DNA of 64,000 nucleotides. It comes from Acuticoccus kalidii. GTDB taxonomy: Bacteria > Pseudomonadota > Alphaproteobacteria > Rhizobiales > Amorphaceae. The notes below the pieces were generated by a model. The model had not been told where the DNA came from, searched no databases, and worked only from the letters and a program-made list of their open reading frames with translations. Location of the stretch: assembly GCF_021556395.1 (NCBI RefSeq), contig NZ_JAKGCS010000017.1:62001-126000 (forward strand), given 5' to 3'. The position numbers and the translations under genes were made by a program. Positions 15,979 to 25,275 of the stretch are shown piece after piece (within the stretch, counting starts at the first letter, position 1; every line of letters starts with the position of its first letter).

Positions 15979-16902
15979 TCAGCGTGAATCATCTTCACCC
16001 GGTCCGTCGCCACGGGCGCGGGCCCGGCGCGCGGCGACGCGCTTCTCGCGGATCAGCGCGAGCCGATCGAGAAGGGCGCGATCCTCCTCGTCGTTGCGAT
16101 CGTGGGTCGCGAAGGCCTCGGGCCGCTGCTTCGGATGGTCGAATTTCTTCGGATCGTCCGCTCCGGCATTGGCCGAGCCGCGCGTCTGCTTGACGAGAAA
16201 TTCGGCCCGCGATTTCACGTAATAGTGGTTGAGCTGCGCAACGCTCCAGTCCACCCGGTCCGACAGTCCGGTCGACGGGAAGGTCTGCGCCGCGCCCGAA
16301 GGGCTGACATAGCGGCCGATTGCGGGCGCCTCCGCGCCGTCCGCCAGCGCCGCCTCGTGCGAGCGAAAGACGCCGGTGTGCACCTCCATCCGCACGAGAT
16401 CCCTGGCGCGCGCGATCGTCTTCACATGGCGATTCGGCCCGAAATCGGCGGTGGACGCCATGACGAAGCGCTCTGTCACGGGCCGCTCGTCCCGTTCCGC
16501 GAGGCCGGCGGAGCCGAAACAGCGCCAGTTCACGCCGATCGCCTCCGCCTCCTCCGGGATCGTCGCGAGCCAGGCGCCGACGGATTCGTGGCGATGGAGG
16601 ACGAGGAACTCGTCGGCGTCGAAGAAGGCGATCCAGTCGGTCTTTGCGCGCCGCGCGGCGTTTCGATAGGCCGAGCGCTGCGGCGAGCCGTTCGGCCGAT
16701 CCGGCCAGTCGACCACATGGAGCCATGGCTTTTCGGCCCAGCGATCGAGGAGCGCGCGAGTCCCGTCGGTGCTGCCATTGTCGTAGACGAGGAAGCGGTT
16801 GACGCCGAGAAGGCGGTGCAGCCCGATCCATTCGTCGAGATAATGCGCTTCGTTCTTCACGATCGCGACAAGCGTGATCGTGGGATGCGGCGCTCCGGCC
16901 AT
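15979..16902 (-). CDS. Family 2-type glycosyltransferase (Glyco_tranf_2_4-like)
   Basis: A 307-residue protein. The nucleotide-binding start is ITLVAIVKNEAHYLDEWIGLH; then VYDNGSTDGT and the DxD-type metal motif IAFFDADEFL (about 100-110) follow. This matches inverting-type transferases that take whole, single-domain form in alphaproteobacteria. I start at ATG 16900-16902 because the family begins near there; an in-frame extension to 17010 adds unrelated residues. The best ribosome binding site (AAGGA) is 11 bases upstream, so the start is somewhat uncertain. The sugar donor and acceptor are unknown. The only neighbour possibly linked to surface sugars is the UDP-sugar dehydrogenase far downstream, so no pathway is proposed. 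Confidence 0.85.
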   Translation of the reverse strand: MAGAPHPTITLVAIVKNEAHYLDEWIGLHRLLGVNRFLVYDNGSTDGTRALLDRWAEKPWLHVVDWPDRPNGSPQRSAYRNAARRAKTDWIAFFDADEFLVLHRHESVGAWLATIPEEAEAIGVNWRCFGSAGLAERDERPVTERFVMASTADFGPNRHVKTIARARDLVRMEVHTGVFRSHEAALADGAEAPAIGRYVSPSGAAQTFPSTGLSDRVDWSVAQLNHYYVKSRAEFLVKQTRGSANAGADDPKKFDHPKQRPEAFATHDRNDEEDRALLDRLALIREKRVAARRARARGDGPGEDDSR

Positions 16903-17018
16903 ACGCGTGCGGTTCCTTGCATCAAACTGCGCCGAGGATGCGAGTTTCGCCAAACTCCCGCCCGGCCGCAATCGATCTGCCGGCGACGCCACGACCGCAT
17001 TTGGTCGCAACCGGAACG

Positions 17019-17058
17019 AAAAGAGCCCCTCGCCGGGCAGTTGCCGGCAAGGGGCTCC
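17019..17058 (-). terminator. Rho-independent terminator of the first large RTX gene
   Basis: On the minus strand GAGCCCCTTGCCGG pairs with CCGGCGAGGGGCTC around a six-base loop, followed by TTTT. It lies 40-80 bases after the stop codon at 17098 and is a strong, near-perfect hairpin. Confidence 0.9.
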
Positions 17059-17097
17059 GTTGTTCGGGTGACGGGCGGCGGCCCGCCCGTGTCCTCG

Positions 17098-19572
17098 TTA
17101 GATCCCGAGGCTGAGGCCGTCGAGCCCGCTGAGAAGGCTGTCGTGGAGGAAGTGATCCTCCGTCACGTCGGCATAGAGCAGCCCCTTCACGACGACCGTG
17201 CCCTTGCCGTCCACGCCGGCCGCCGGAAGCGTCGGCGCAGTGCCTTCGATCTCCGACAGGTCGATGACCAGCCAACCCGTTCCAGCCTGCGCGCTGAGCG
17301 CCGGCTTGAGGTTGGCCTCATAGTCGAACGGCGCCATGAAGCCGAAGAAGGCCGACACGTCGATCTTGTCGTGCGCCTGCTGGAAGCCCTCGATGATGTC
17401 GTTGCCGATCTTGACCCGCGGGCCGTTGCCCCCCTGGAGGAGGAACGTGTCCGCACCGGGCCCGCCGCGCAGGACGTCGTCACCGAGGCCGGCGACGAGG
17501 ATGTCATCGCCGCGACCACCGCTCAGCGTGTCGTTGCCGGTGTCGCCGAACAGGATGTCGTCGCCATTGCCGCCGATCACCTGATCGCTGCCGGAGCCGC
17601 CATAGATCAGGTCGTTGCCGTTGCCGCCACGCATCGTGTCGTTGCCGGCGCCGCCGATCATGATGTCGTCGCCGCTGCCGCCGTCCATCAGGTCGGCGAG
17701 GCCGCCGAAATAGTCGACGATCCCGATCGCGCCGGTGAGCGCGCCCATCAGGGCCTCGATGCTGCCGGGATCGAGCGTGCCCGCCAGATCCTCGGAGTTG
17801 AGGAGCTGCTCGACCATCGGGAGCAGGAAGTCGCCGAGCGGCCCGTCGGTGATGAAGTCACCGACCATGATGTCGATGCCGTCGCCGCCATACATCTTGT
17901 CGCGGCCGACACCGCCGACCATGAAGTCTTCGCCCTTGTTGCCGTGCATGACGTCGTTGCCGGCCATGCCGAACAGCAGGTCTTCCCCGTCGCCGCCGAA
18001 GATCCGGTCGTTGCCGCCGAAGATGCCGAAGCCGAGAAGATCGGCGAAGACGACGTCGTCTTCCTCGTTGCCGATGATGAGATCCCCGGCCGCGCCGCCG
18101 ATCAGAAGGTCCTCACGCGGCGTTCCGGTCAGCACGGTCGTGCTGAAGGGCGAGCCGAACTGCTTGGCGCCGTCGACGCCGAGAATCGCGCCGAGCGGGC
18201 CTTCCGGGTCGGTGTTGTAGGGATCGGCCGAGCCGATGATGAGATCGGTCGGGGCGGCGCCCTGGTCGAGCGGCACCGGGAGGCCGGTCTCGCCGTCCAT
18301 GGCGATGGGGACGAGCTTGCGGATGCCGTAGGCCTCGGAGCCGAACGAATACGGGCCGCCGGGCGAATCGACTTCCTTGATCACCGGCTCGCCGTTCGCA
18401 TCGTGCGTGATCGAAAGGAGGTGGGCCTGCTGTTCGAGATCGCCGATATAGAGCACGCCGTCGACGACCGCCGCCTGCCAGGTGTAGGTCGCGCCGAAAT
18501 CGGGATACGTGTCCGGCAGTTCGGTCGCGAACCCGTCGGTCGTCACGACCTCCCAGCTGTCCGTGTCGTCCGGGGTCTTGGTGCGGTAGAGGCTCGCGCC
18601 CGGAACGCCGCCATTGAACAGGCCGTAATTGACGCTACCGACGTAGAACCAGCCCTCATACTCGATGAGCTGCATCACGCCCTGGTCGTCGATGAAGTCG
18701 CCCTCGGGCATGTTGGGCGTCACGTTGGTGATCGTTTCGCCGTCGATCTTGTAGAGCGAATAGGGGAACCAGGTGCCGACATAGATGCTGTCGCCGACCT
18801 GCACCGCTTCCGACACGGCCGAGGCGTAATTGTCGCCTTCGAGGCGCGCCACGAACTCCCACTCGCCATCTTCGCGATAGTACCAGAGCTCGGCACCCTT
18901 CTCGGCATTTTCCGTGCCGACGAGAAGCGCCTGCTCTCCCTCGTCGCCATAATCGACGACGCTGAGCGAGCGGATCGAGCGCGTGCCTTCGCTGTCGAGC
19001 GGGCCGCCCGTCAGAAGGTCCCAGTCCTCGCCATTCTCGGAATAGACGATCTTGGCTTCGTTATCGCCGGCGTTGACGATGTTGTAGATCAGCGACGTCG
19101 ACGAGCTGAAGAACAGCTTTCCATCGAAGCTGACCGCGTCACGCAGGCCGAGATCCTCGTCATCGAGGATGCCGTTTGACGATTTGGCGTCGAGCACCAT
19201 CGTCCACGTGTCGGACTCGAAATCATATTTCCAGATTTCCGGACCATCACTGCGGATGGTATTCGGCAAATCTTGGGTCAAGAAATCTTGCAGCTTATCG
19301 CGATCGGCGAACAGGTCGATAAAGTTGACGGCGCCGGTGCTCGTCAGACCACCGATGCGAAGACCGAGACCGATCTGCCCCAGGAGGTCCGTTTTCCCGT
19401 TGAGGGTGCCGACATAAAGGTCGGGAATTTCGTCGCCATCAGGACCGCCATAAAGCGTCGCGGACCATGTGTATTTATTGAGTGGATTACCAAATCCAGG
19501 CTCTTTGGTGAGCTCGGTCAGGCCGTCCTGAGAATTATAAATGAATACTTGCGTTCCAAGATCTTCAGCCAC
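17098..19572 (-). CDS. Large RTX calcium-binding protein with an N-terminal half of unassigned fold (paralogue 1)
   Basis: An 824-residue acidic protein without a signal peptide. Residues 1-475 carry repeated Trp/Gly/Asp blades (for example SDGPEIWKYDFES, SSSTSLIYNIV, IVYSENGEDW, WFYVGSVNYG), suggesting a beta-propeller-like domain. Residues 480-590 and 655-720 contain Ca2+-binding nonapeptide repeats (GGNGDDILFGDTGNDTLSGG and others) split by an alpha-helical linker. The C-terminal 100 residues resemble the usual end of type I-secreted proteins. No type I secretion genes are in the window. It is closely paralogous to the gene at 55996-58551. The start is uncertain: GTG at 19570-19572 is the only start codon in frame before a stop, but it has no ribosome binding site. 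Activity and target are unknown. Confidence 0.88.
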   Translation of the reverse strand: MAEDLGTQVFIYNSQDGLTELTKEPGFGNPLNKYTWSATLYGGPDGDEIPDLYVGTLNGKTDLLGQIGLGLRIGGLTSTGAVNFIDLFADRDKLQDFLTQDLPNTIRSDGPEIWKYDFESDTWTMVLDAKSSNGILDDEDLGLRDAVSFDGKLFFSSSTSLIYNIVNAGDNEAKIVYSENGEDWDLLTGGPLDSEGTRSIRSLSVVDYGDEGEQALLVGTENAEKGAELWYYREDGEWEFVARLEGDNYASAVSEAVQVGDSIYVGTWFPYSLYKIDGETITNVTPNMPEGDFIDDQGVMQLIEYEGWFYVGSVNYGLFNGGVPGASLYRTKTPDDTDSWEVVTTDGFATELPDTYPDFGATYTWQAAVVDGVLYIGDLEQQAHLLSITHDANGEPVIKEVDSPGGPYSFGSEAYGIRKLVPIAMDGETGLPVPLDQGAAPTDLIIGSADPYNTDPEGPLGAILGVDGAKQFGSPFSTTVLTGTPREDLLIGGAAGDLIIGNEEDDVVFADLLGFGIFGGNDRIFGGDGEDLLFGMAGNDVMHGNKGEDFMVGGVGRDKMYGGDGIDIMVGDFITDGPLGDFLLPMVEQLLNSEDLAGTLDPGSIEALMGALTGAIGIVDYFGGLADLMDGGSGDDIMIGGAGNDTMRGGNGNDLIYGGSGSDQVIGGNGDDILFGDTGNDTLSGGRGDDILVAGLGDDVLRGGPGADTFLLQGGNGPRVKIGNDIIEGFQQAHDKIDVSAFFGFMAPFDYEANLKPALSAQAGTGWLVIDLSEIEGTAPTLPAAGVDGKGTVVVKGLLYADVTEDHFLHDSLLSGLDGLSLGI

Positions 19573-19890
19573 ACCACTGTACGGACCAAAGGGGCCCGCC
19601 CCCGCAAAATCTATATCGCTGAATTATCAGAAAGTCTGATTTTCTCAACCCTTAAATTGGGGGGATTGCCCCAGAAATCGTCTCATTCCAAACGCATTGT
19701 TACGTATGGATCGCTCGTGAAGACTCGGCGAGACGGGAACATGCTCCTATCTCGACACAATCGGCGCCTCATCGCCGCAAATGCGGCAGACGGCGCCCCA
19801 TTTACCGCCCAGGCGGGCGGCGACGGCCGAACGCCCCCTGTCCGAGCGGATCGGCCTTCTCCGATGTCGATGTGATGGCCGGCGCCCGCC
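19573..19890. other. Intergenic region upstream of the first large RTX gene
   Basis: No gene is supported in these 318 bases. The part next to the RTX gene is lower in GC than its surroundings. It contains a dyad ATCAGA-AAG-TCTGAT (19626-19640), 54 bases before the RTX start, and a GGGG/CCCC pair (19661-19672). No promoter hexamers stood out, and there is no clear terminator for the hydrolase gene on its left side. Confidence 0.5.
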
Positions 19891-21108
19891 TCAGCGGGCG
19901 AGCGTCTTTGCGATCTCCGCGGTCACATTCGCGAGATATTCGCACCCGCGCACGAGATCGGCGTCAGCGGTGTTCTCGGTGATGTCGTGGCTGCGTCCGC
20001 CGATGCTCGGAACGAACATCATCATCGCCGGAATGCGGCGGCCGAGGATCATCGCGTCGTGCCCGGCTCCGCTCGGCAGCACCATGCTGGAGTAACCGAG
20101 CCGCTCCGCCGTCGCGGTGAAGACGGCCCTCAGACCCTCGTCCATCTCCAGCGGATCGACCTTGCCCATGGAGACCATCCGATAGCGCACCGGATCGGCC
20201 GCCTCGCGCGCCGCCACGGCCTCGGCGAGCGCCTCCTCGACATCGGCGATCACCATGTTGGAGAGGTCGCGGAACTCGAACACCAGCGAGGCCTCGGCGG
20301 GCACGACGTTCGGCGCGCCGGGGCTGAACTCGATCGCCCCGATATTCCAGACCGACTCGCGGCTGCCCCATTGCGGCAGCGAATCGAGAAGATGAGCCGC
20401 GAGGCGCAGAAGCGAGGCGCCGGCGTCCTTGCGCATGTCCATCGGCGTGGTGCCGGCGTGGTTGGCCTCCCCCATCGCCGTGATGCGGAAGCGGCGAATG
20501 CCGACGATTCCGCTGACGATGCCGAGATCGAGCCCCGCCGTCTCGAGACGCGGACCTTGCTCGATATGCGCCTCCAGGAAGGCCGCATGTCGCTCGGGAT
20601 CGACGCGGATATCGCGCTCGGGCATGCCGTCGACGGGGAGGACGTCGGACAGAGCGAGGCCATCGGCGCGTGCGCCTCGGGCGAGCTCTTCCGCATCGAG
20701 AAGGCCGCAAAAGGCCTTGCTGCCGAGGCAGGGAACGAACGAGCCTTCCTCGTCCTGAAAGGAGATCACGTCGACCGCCGCGTCCGCCCCGGCCTCATCG
20801 AGCGCGCGGGCGACTTCGAGGCCGTAGATGACGCCCATCGCGCCGTCGAGCCAGCCGCCGCGCGGCACCGTGTCGGTGTGGGAGCCGATGAGGATCGCCT
20901 TGCCGGGCTTACGGCTCCGGCCGAGGACGGTGCCATAACGGTCGAACTCGGGAGAAAGGCCCACCTCCTCCATCCGGCCGGCGAGCCAGCGCCTTGCCGC
21001 GATATCGTCGTCGGAGAAGGCGATCCGGTCGACGCCGGTCTCGTATTTGCCGAACTCGGCGAGGCGGCGTAGGTCGCCGAGCAACCGGCCCGCGTCGATC
21101 TTGATCAT
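19891..21108 (-). CDS. M20 family Zn-dependent amidohydrolase (N-carbamoyl amino acid hydrolase / allantoate amidohydrolase type)
   Basis: A 405-residue metallohydrolase. Metal-site motifs are seen in order: GSHTDT (His77), GWLDGAMGV (Asp88), QDEEGS (Glu120/121), LEAHIEQGP (His181) and RSHD near the C-terminus (His about 380). The LEAHIEQGP motif marks the HyuC/AllC subgroup, which hydrolyses N-carbamoyl amino acids, ureidoglycine-type compounds or allantoate to release ammonia and CO2. It is the last gene of the LysR/Liv operon, so the likely role is breakdown of the imported nitrogen compound. The start ATG at 21106-21108 has a GGAGG about 6-8 bases upstream. Which N-substituted substrate it uses cannot be read from the sequence. 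Confidence 0.9.
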   Translation of the reverse strand: MIKIDAGRLLGDLRRLAEFGKYETGVDRIAFSDDDIAARRWLAGRMEEVGLSPEFDRYGTVLGRSRKPGKAILIGSHTDTVPRGGWLDGAMGVIYGLEVARALDEAGADAAVDVISFQDEEGSFVPCLGSKAFCGLLDAEELARGARADGLALSDVLPVDGMPERDIRVDPERHAAFLEAHIEQGPRLETAGLDLGIVSGIVGIRRFRITAMGEANHAGTTPMDMRKDAGASLLRLAAHLLDSLPQWGSRESVWNIGAIEFSPGAPNVVPAEASLVFEFRDLSNMVIADVEEALAEAVAAREAADPVRYRMVSMGKVDPLEMDEGLRAVFTATAERLGYSSMVLPSGAGHDAMILGRRIPAMMMFVPSIGGRSHDITENTADADLVRGCEYLANVTAEIAKTLAR

Positions 21109-21142
21109 GGGCCGGTTCCTCCTGTTCGTCCCGCCGTCCGAA

Positions 21143-21895
21143 TTATCGACCGACGAGAACCCGCTCCGTCAAGACACGACGGCAATCCATCTCATATTCG
21201 AGGTCGCGGACCGGGGGCCGGTTATAGTGCCATGTGAGGCCGTGCCGGGCAGCGCCGCGCTTGACGATCGCGTCTTCGAGGAAGGCGTGGATCGGGAACA
21301 CGGTGTAGAGCTGCACGGCCGTGGTGTCGGCCCAGGTCGCGCCGAAAAAGGACATGCGGCGCTCCATCTCGCCGAGCACATAGTCCGCCTTCTCGGCGAT
21401 CGCGTCCGGGCTCGTCTCGCCATAGCGGACGGTGTTGTCGCGATAGGTGCCCTGCCCCTCGCGCGCCTCGCCGGAGCCGGCGACGATGAAGGTCGGCCCC
21501 GCTTCGCTCGTCGGCACGGTGTAGCAGAAGGCGTGAAAAGACGGCTCGGACGGCGGATTGATTTCGGGGCAGACATTGGAGCGGGCAACGGGATTGTCCT
21601 CGCCCTCCATGATGCCCCAGTCGATCAGCACGCTGCTATAGGCTTCGTTGAAGGTGCGGAAGCCGTCCTCGGTGAACGGGGCGGGCGAGCGCAACTCGCA
21701 GGCACAGAAGGAATCGAGCGGCCGGCCGATCTTCTCGAGATAGGCGCCGATCCGCTGAAAGCCCTCTTCGAGCTTCACCGGCTCCTCGAAGCGCACGCGC
21801 TCGATCGCGAAACCGTCGAGCGCCGCGACGCCGGCCGAATATTGCATCACCCCCGGAATATAGGAGTAGGTGGATTTGGTCTTGAGGCCACTCAT
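21143..21895 (-). CDS. CnbZ-like (2-amino-5-chloromuconate deaminase-like) protein
   Basis: A 250-residue soluble protein that starts SGLKTKSTYSYIPGVMQYSAGVAA and contains CELRSPAPF, the FHAFCYTVP block, FIVAGSGE and a late VQLYTVFPIHAFL segment. These features remind me of the CnbZ-type aminomuconate deaminases, which are distantly related to RidA. The match is from memory of the family and is not certain. The gene lies between the Liv ATPase and the amidohydrolase in a catabolic operon, which fits a role in removing ammonia from the imported compound or from an unsaturated amine formed from it. The start ATG (21893-21895) has a GGAAG about 7 bases upstream. If not a deaminase, it is an unassigned conserved protein. 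Confidence 0.55.
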   Translation of the reverse strand: MSGLKTKSTYSYIPGVMQYSAGVAALDGFAIERVRFEEPVKLEEGFQRIGAYLEKIGRPLDSFCACELRSPAPFTEDGFRTFNEAYSSVLIDWGIMEGEDNPVARSNVCPEINPPSEPSFHAFCYTVPTSEAGPTFIVAGSGEAREGQGTYRDNTVRYGETSPDAIAEKADYVLGEMERRMSFFGATWADTTAVQLYTVFPIHAFLEDAIVKRGAARHGLTWHYNRPPVRDLEYEMDCRRVLTERVLVGR

Positions 21896-21933
21896 GGCGT
21901 TGCTTCCGACTGATTGAGAAAGGTGAACGGGCG

Positions 21934-22656
21934 TCAGGCGACGCCCATATAGGCCTCGCGCACCTCCGGCGCGGCGGCGAGTTCCGCGGACGTGCCGGAC
22001 ATGGTGATCCGGCCGCGATCGAGGACATAGCCGCGCGAGGCAAGGTCGAGGGCGCTCATCACGTCCTGCTCGACGAGAAGGATCGAGATGCCGCCGGCAT
22101 TGATCGCCTTGAGGCTGTCGCTCAGCATGTCGACGGCCGTCGGCGCGAGGCCGAGCGACAGCTCGTCGATCATGAGGAGCTTCGGCCGGCTCATGATGCC
22201 CCGACCGATCGCGCACATCTGCTGCTCGCCACCCGAGAGGGTCGCCGCGTCCTGATTGCGCCGCTCGGCGAGCCGCGGGAACATCGCGAACACCTTGTCG
22301 AGATCCTCGGCGACCGCCTTGTCCTCGCCGGTGCGCAGATAGGCGCCCATCAGGAGATTGTCCTTCACGCTCATCGTGCGGAAGAGACGCCGCCCTTCCG
22401 GCACGTGCGCGATGCCCGAGGCGAGCGCCGTTTCCGGGCCGCGGCCGGCGATATCCTCGCCCGCGATGCGGATCGCACCAGCGTCGGCCTTCACGAGGCC
22501 GGAGATGGTGCGCAGGAGCGTCGTCTTGCCGGCCCCGTTCGAGCCGACGAGGCAGACGATCTCGCCGGACGCGACGGTGATGTCGATCCCCCACAGGACA
22601 CGGATCTCGCCATAGCCCGATTGAAGGCCGGCGACGGAGAGGAGCGGATCAGCCAT
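21934..22656 (-). CDS. livF: Branched-chain amino acid-type ABC transporter ATP-binding protein
   Basis: A 240-residue LivF-type ATPase with Walker A VGSNGAGKTT, Q-loop/early GIAHVPEGRRLFRTMSVKDNL typical of LivF, signature LSGGEQQM and Walker B LLMIDELSLGLAP. The motif LLVEQD replaces the usual H-loop environment, as in the LivF family. The start ATG (22654-22656) overlaps the LivG stop by eight bases and has AAGGAAGAG upstream. It powers uptake together with LivG, LivM, LivH and the binding protein in this operon. Confidence 0.95.
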   Translation of the reverse strand: MADPLLSVAGLQSGYGEIRVLWGIDITVASGEIVCLVGSNGAGKTTLLRTISGLVKADAGAIRIAGEDIAGRGPETALASGIAHVPEGRRLFRTMSVKDNLLMGAYLRTGEDKAVAEDLDKVFAMFPRLAERRNQDAATLSGGEQQMCAIGRGIMSRPKLLMIDELSLGLAPTAVDMLSDSLKAINAGGISILLVEQDVMSALDLASRGYVLDRGRITMSGTSAELAAAPEVREAYMGVA

Positions 22657-23413
22657 TCGTCTCTTCCTTCCGCCGGAGCGCCGCGAGTTCGGCATAACGC
22701 CGGCCGAGATAGGCCTTGATGACGTCCTCGTCGTGACTCACCGCCTCGGGCGTTCCGTCCGCGATCTTCGCGCCGTGATGGAGCACGACGATCCGGGTGC
22801 ACAGATTCATCACCACCTTCATCAGATGCTCGATGATGATGATCGTGACACCCCGCTCGGCGATCGTGCGGATGAGGTGCAGCGCCGTATCGATCTCGGT
22901 GTGGTTCAGCCCGGCATTCACCTCGTCGAGAAGGAGGACCTTCGGGTCCATCGCAAGGCTCTTCGCGAGTTCGAGGCGCTTGCGGCCGGCGAGCGTCAAC
23001 TCGGCCGCCGGCGTATCGATCTGCGCCCCGAGGCCGAGAAACTCGATCGCCTCGCGCGCCTTCTCCTCCGCCTCGACGAGGCTGTGCGTGTTGGCCGCGA
23101 AGGCGGCCGGAGCAGTGACGTTCTGGAGCACCGTCATTTCCGGGAAGGGCTGCACGACCTGATAGGTCCGCGCGAGGCCCAGCCGGCTGATCTGATAGGG
23201 CTTCATCCCGTCGATGCGTTGACCGTCGAAGGTGACGGTCCCCGCCGTCGGCCGGTAGACGCCGGAGACGACGTTGACGAGCGTCGTCTTGCCGGCCCCG
23301 TTCGGGCCGATGAGGCCGACGATTTCGCCCGGCTCGACATCGAGCGTGACGTCCGACAGGGCGTTGAGGCCGCCGAAGCGGCGGGACACGCCTTGCAGGC
23401 TGAGAAGGCTCAT
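22649..23413 (-). CDS. livG: Branched-chain amino acid-type ABC transporter ATP-binding protein
   Basis: A 254-residue LivG-type ATPase. It has Walker A GPNGAGKTT, LGLARTYQVVQPFPEMTVLQNV (the LivG Q-loop region), signature LTLAGRKRLELAKSLAM and Walker B VLLLDEVNAGLNHTE. The C-terminal region with VLHHGAKIADGTPEAV and YLGRRY is typical for LivG. The gene overlaps livM by four bases upstream and livF by eight bases downstream. The usual amino acid specificity of the family may not apply, since the operon also encodes an amidohydrolase. Confidence 0.95.
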   Translation of the reverse strand: MSLLSLQGVSRRFGGLNALSDVTLDVEPGEIVGLIGPNGAGKTTLVNVVSGVYRPTAGTVTFDGQRIDGMKPYQISRLGLARTYQVVQPFPEMTVLQNVTAPAAFAANTHSLVEAEEKAREAIEFLGLGAQIDTPAAELTLAGRKRLELAKSLAMDPKVLLLDEVNAGLNHTEIDTALHLIRTIAERGVTIIIIEHLMKVVMNLCTRIVVLHHGAKIADGTPEAVSHDEDVIKAYLGRRYAELAALRRKEETNG

Positions 23414-24360
23414 GACTTGCCTCCCTTCCCGCGCGCGATCAGCCGTCGCGCCGGGCCCTTACGGCCGAACAACCCGAAGATCCCGTGCGGCAGGAAGAAG
23501 ATCAACGCCACGATGATCAGACCGAGCACGATCGCGTGCATCGAGAGGAAGCTGCGCCACACGGTCTCTTCCATCACGAGGAAGAGCGCCGCGCCGACCG
23601 CCGGGCCGAGGATGGTGCCGGCACCGCCGAGCATCGTCATCACGATGGGCTTCACCGAGAGCAGCACCGAGAAGACGTCGGGCGGCTCGATATAGAAGAC
23701 CCAGGAGGCGTAGATCGCCCCAGCCCCGCCGACGAGAACGGCCGACAGGGTGAAGGCGACGACCTTCTCCCGCGTCGTGTTGATGCCGACCATCGCCGAG
23801 GCGTCCTCGTTCTGGCGGATGCAGTTGAGCGCGAAGCCGAGGCGACTCTTGGCGACGAGCCAGTTCATCACGAGGGCGAGCACGGCGAGCGACAGCATGG
23901 CGTAGAAGAACAGCCGCGCCTGCGCGTCGATCGAGATGCGGATGATGGGCAGGTTGAGGCCCATGCCGCCGCCGGTCAGCGACGTCCAGGAGGTGGTGAT
24001 CTCGAGAAGGACGTCCGCCACCACGAGGCTCGCGATCGCGAAATAGTGGCCCTTGAGGTGAAGGATCGCGGCCCCGAGCAGCGCGGCGAAGACGGCCGCG
24101 ACGAGACAGGCCGCAATCCATGCGAGCGGCATCGGAATGCCGACCGATTGGAGGATCGCCCCCGCATACGCGCCGAGGCCGAAGAAGGCGGCCGTGGCGA
24201 AGGAGGGATAGCCGGCATAGCCGCCGATGATGTTCCACGACTGGGCGAGGACGGCATACATGCCGAACATCGTGCCGAGCCGGAGGAGATAGTTGTCGCC
24301 GAGCAGCGGCAGCGCCGCGAGGAGGGCGACGACGATCGCGACGAGGATGATGCGGATCAT
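23410..24360 (-). CDS. livM: Branched-chain amino acid-type ABC transporter permease
   Basis: A 316-residue LivM-type permease with about eight to ten hydrophobic segments. Family features are LAQSWNIIGGYAGYPSFATAAFFGLGAYA near the N-terminus and CIRQNEDASAMVGINTTREKVVAFTLSA (the conserved cytoplasmic loop at about 190-220). The start ATG at 24358-24360 overlaps the livH stop by four bases (ATGA). It forms the membrane channel together with LivH. Confidence 0.94.
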   Translation of the reverse strand: MIRIILVAIVVALLAALPLLGDNYLLRLGTMFGMYAVLAQSWNIIGGYAGYPSFATAAFFGLGAYAGAILQSVGIPMPLAWIAACLVAAVFAALLGAAILHLKGHYFAIASLVVADVLLEITTSWTSLTGGGMGLNLPIIRISIDAQARLFFYAMLSLAVLALVMNWLVAKSRLGFALNCIRQNEDASAMVGINTTREKVVAFTLSAVLVGGAGAIYASWVFYIEPPDVFSVLLSVKPIVMTMLGGAGTILGPAVGAALFLVMEETVWRSFLSMHAIVLGLIIVALIFFLPHGIFGLFGRKGPARRLIARGKGGKS

Positions 24361-25247
24361 TCGTAGCCTCTCCGTCCCATGATGCCGGACGGCTTGAAGA
24401 TCAGGAGGAGGATGAGGAGCGCGAAGGCGATCGTGAGCCCGTGTTGCGGGCCGAACAGCAGCGCCCCGAAGCTCTGGATCGCGCCGAGCGCAAGACCGCC
24501 GACGACCGCGCCCGCCACCGAGCCGAGCCCGCCCAAAACGCAGACCACGAACGCGATGCCGAGGAATTCCGGCCCGTTGAGCGGCGAGATCGGGAAGACC
24601 AGCGACAGCAGACTCCCCGCCGCCCCCGCCATCAGCGCGCCGATGCCGAAGGTGATCGCGTAGATCCGCTTCACCTTCACGCCCATCAGCGCCGCCGCCT
24701 CCGCATCCATCCGCACGGCAATGATCGCACGCCCGATGCGGGAATGGACGAGGACGAAATAGAGGATGCCGGTGAGGAGGATCGCCAGAAGCGTCGCGAC
24801 GAGCCGGTCGAGCGGAACCACGAGACCGCCGATGATCGCGCTGCCGAGCGGGTTCGCGAGCGTGACCGAGCGATAATCCGCCGAGAAGGCGAGGATCATG
24901 CTGTTGTTGGCGATCAGGTCGAGGCCGAAGGTGAGGACGAGGGTCGTCAACACCGGCGCGCCGACCACGCGATTGATGAGCCCGGCCTGGAGACAATAGC
25001 CGAGCACGAAGAGCACCGCCCCGGCCGTCACGATCGACAGATAGGGATGGATGCCGAAATGCACGTAACTGAAATACGCGATGTAAGAGCCCAGGACCAC
25101 GAAGGACCCGTGCAGGATGTTGATGACGTTGAGCACGCCCCACACCAGCGAAAAGCCCACCGCGATAGTCGCGTAGAGCCCGCCGAGGACGAGGCCGTTG
25201 AGGAGGATCTGGGCGTAAAGCACTGGCTGGGCACCATACCGGCCCAC
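24357..25247 (-). CDS. livH: Branched-chain amino acid-type ABC transporter permease
   Basis: A 296-residue LivH-type permease. The opening AQILLNGLVLGGLYATIAVGFSLVWGVLNVINILHGSFVVLGSYIAYF is the family signature, and the AVRMDAEAAALMGVKVKRIY loop appears at about 185-205. The start is taken as GTG at 25245-25247, but there is no ribosome binding site and a second GTG ten codons later is possible; the distance to the binding-protein stop is 28 bases. It is paired with LivM. Confidence 0.92.
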   Translation of the reverse strand: MGRYGAQPVLYAQILLNGLVLGGLYATIAVGFSLVWGVLNVINILHGSFVVLGSYIAYFSYVHFGIHPYLSIVTAGAVLFVLGYCLQAGLINRVVGAPVLTTLVLTFGLDLIANNSMILAFSADYRSVTLANPLGSAIIGGLVVPLDRLVATLLAILLTGILYFVLVHSRIGRAIIAVRMDAEAAALMGVKVKRIYAITFGIGALMAGAAGSLLSLVFPISPLNGPEFLGIAFVVCVLGGLGSVAGAVVGGLALGAIQSFGALLFGPQHGLTIAFALLILLLIFKPSGIMGRRGYE

Positions 25248-25275
25248 GGGGGGCCGGTACGGCTTCTCCCTGTTC

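Noticed and set aside
16102..19179. 1025-codon open frame on the plus strand
   Set aside because: Antisense to the glycosyltransferase and RTX genes. The repeated Ala/Val/Asp pattern is the mirror of the RTX nonapeptide repeats.
24361..25143. In-frame N-terminal extension of livM
   Set aside because: It overlaps livH in another frame; the ATGA overlap at 24357-24360 gives the expected LivM start.
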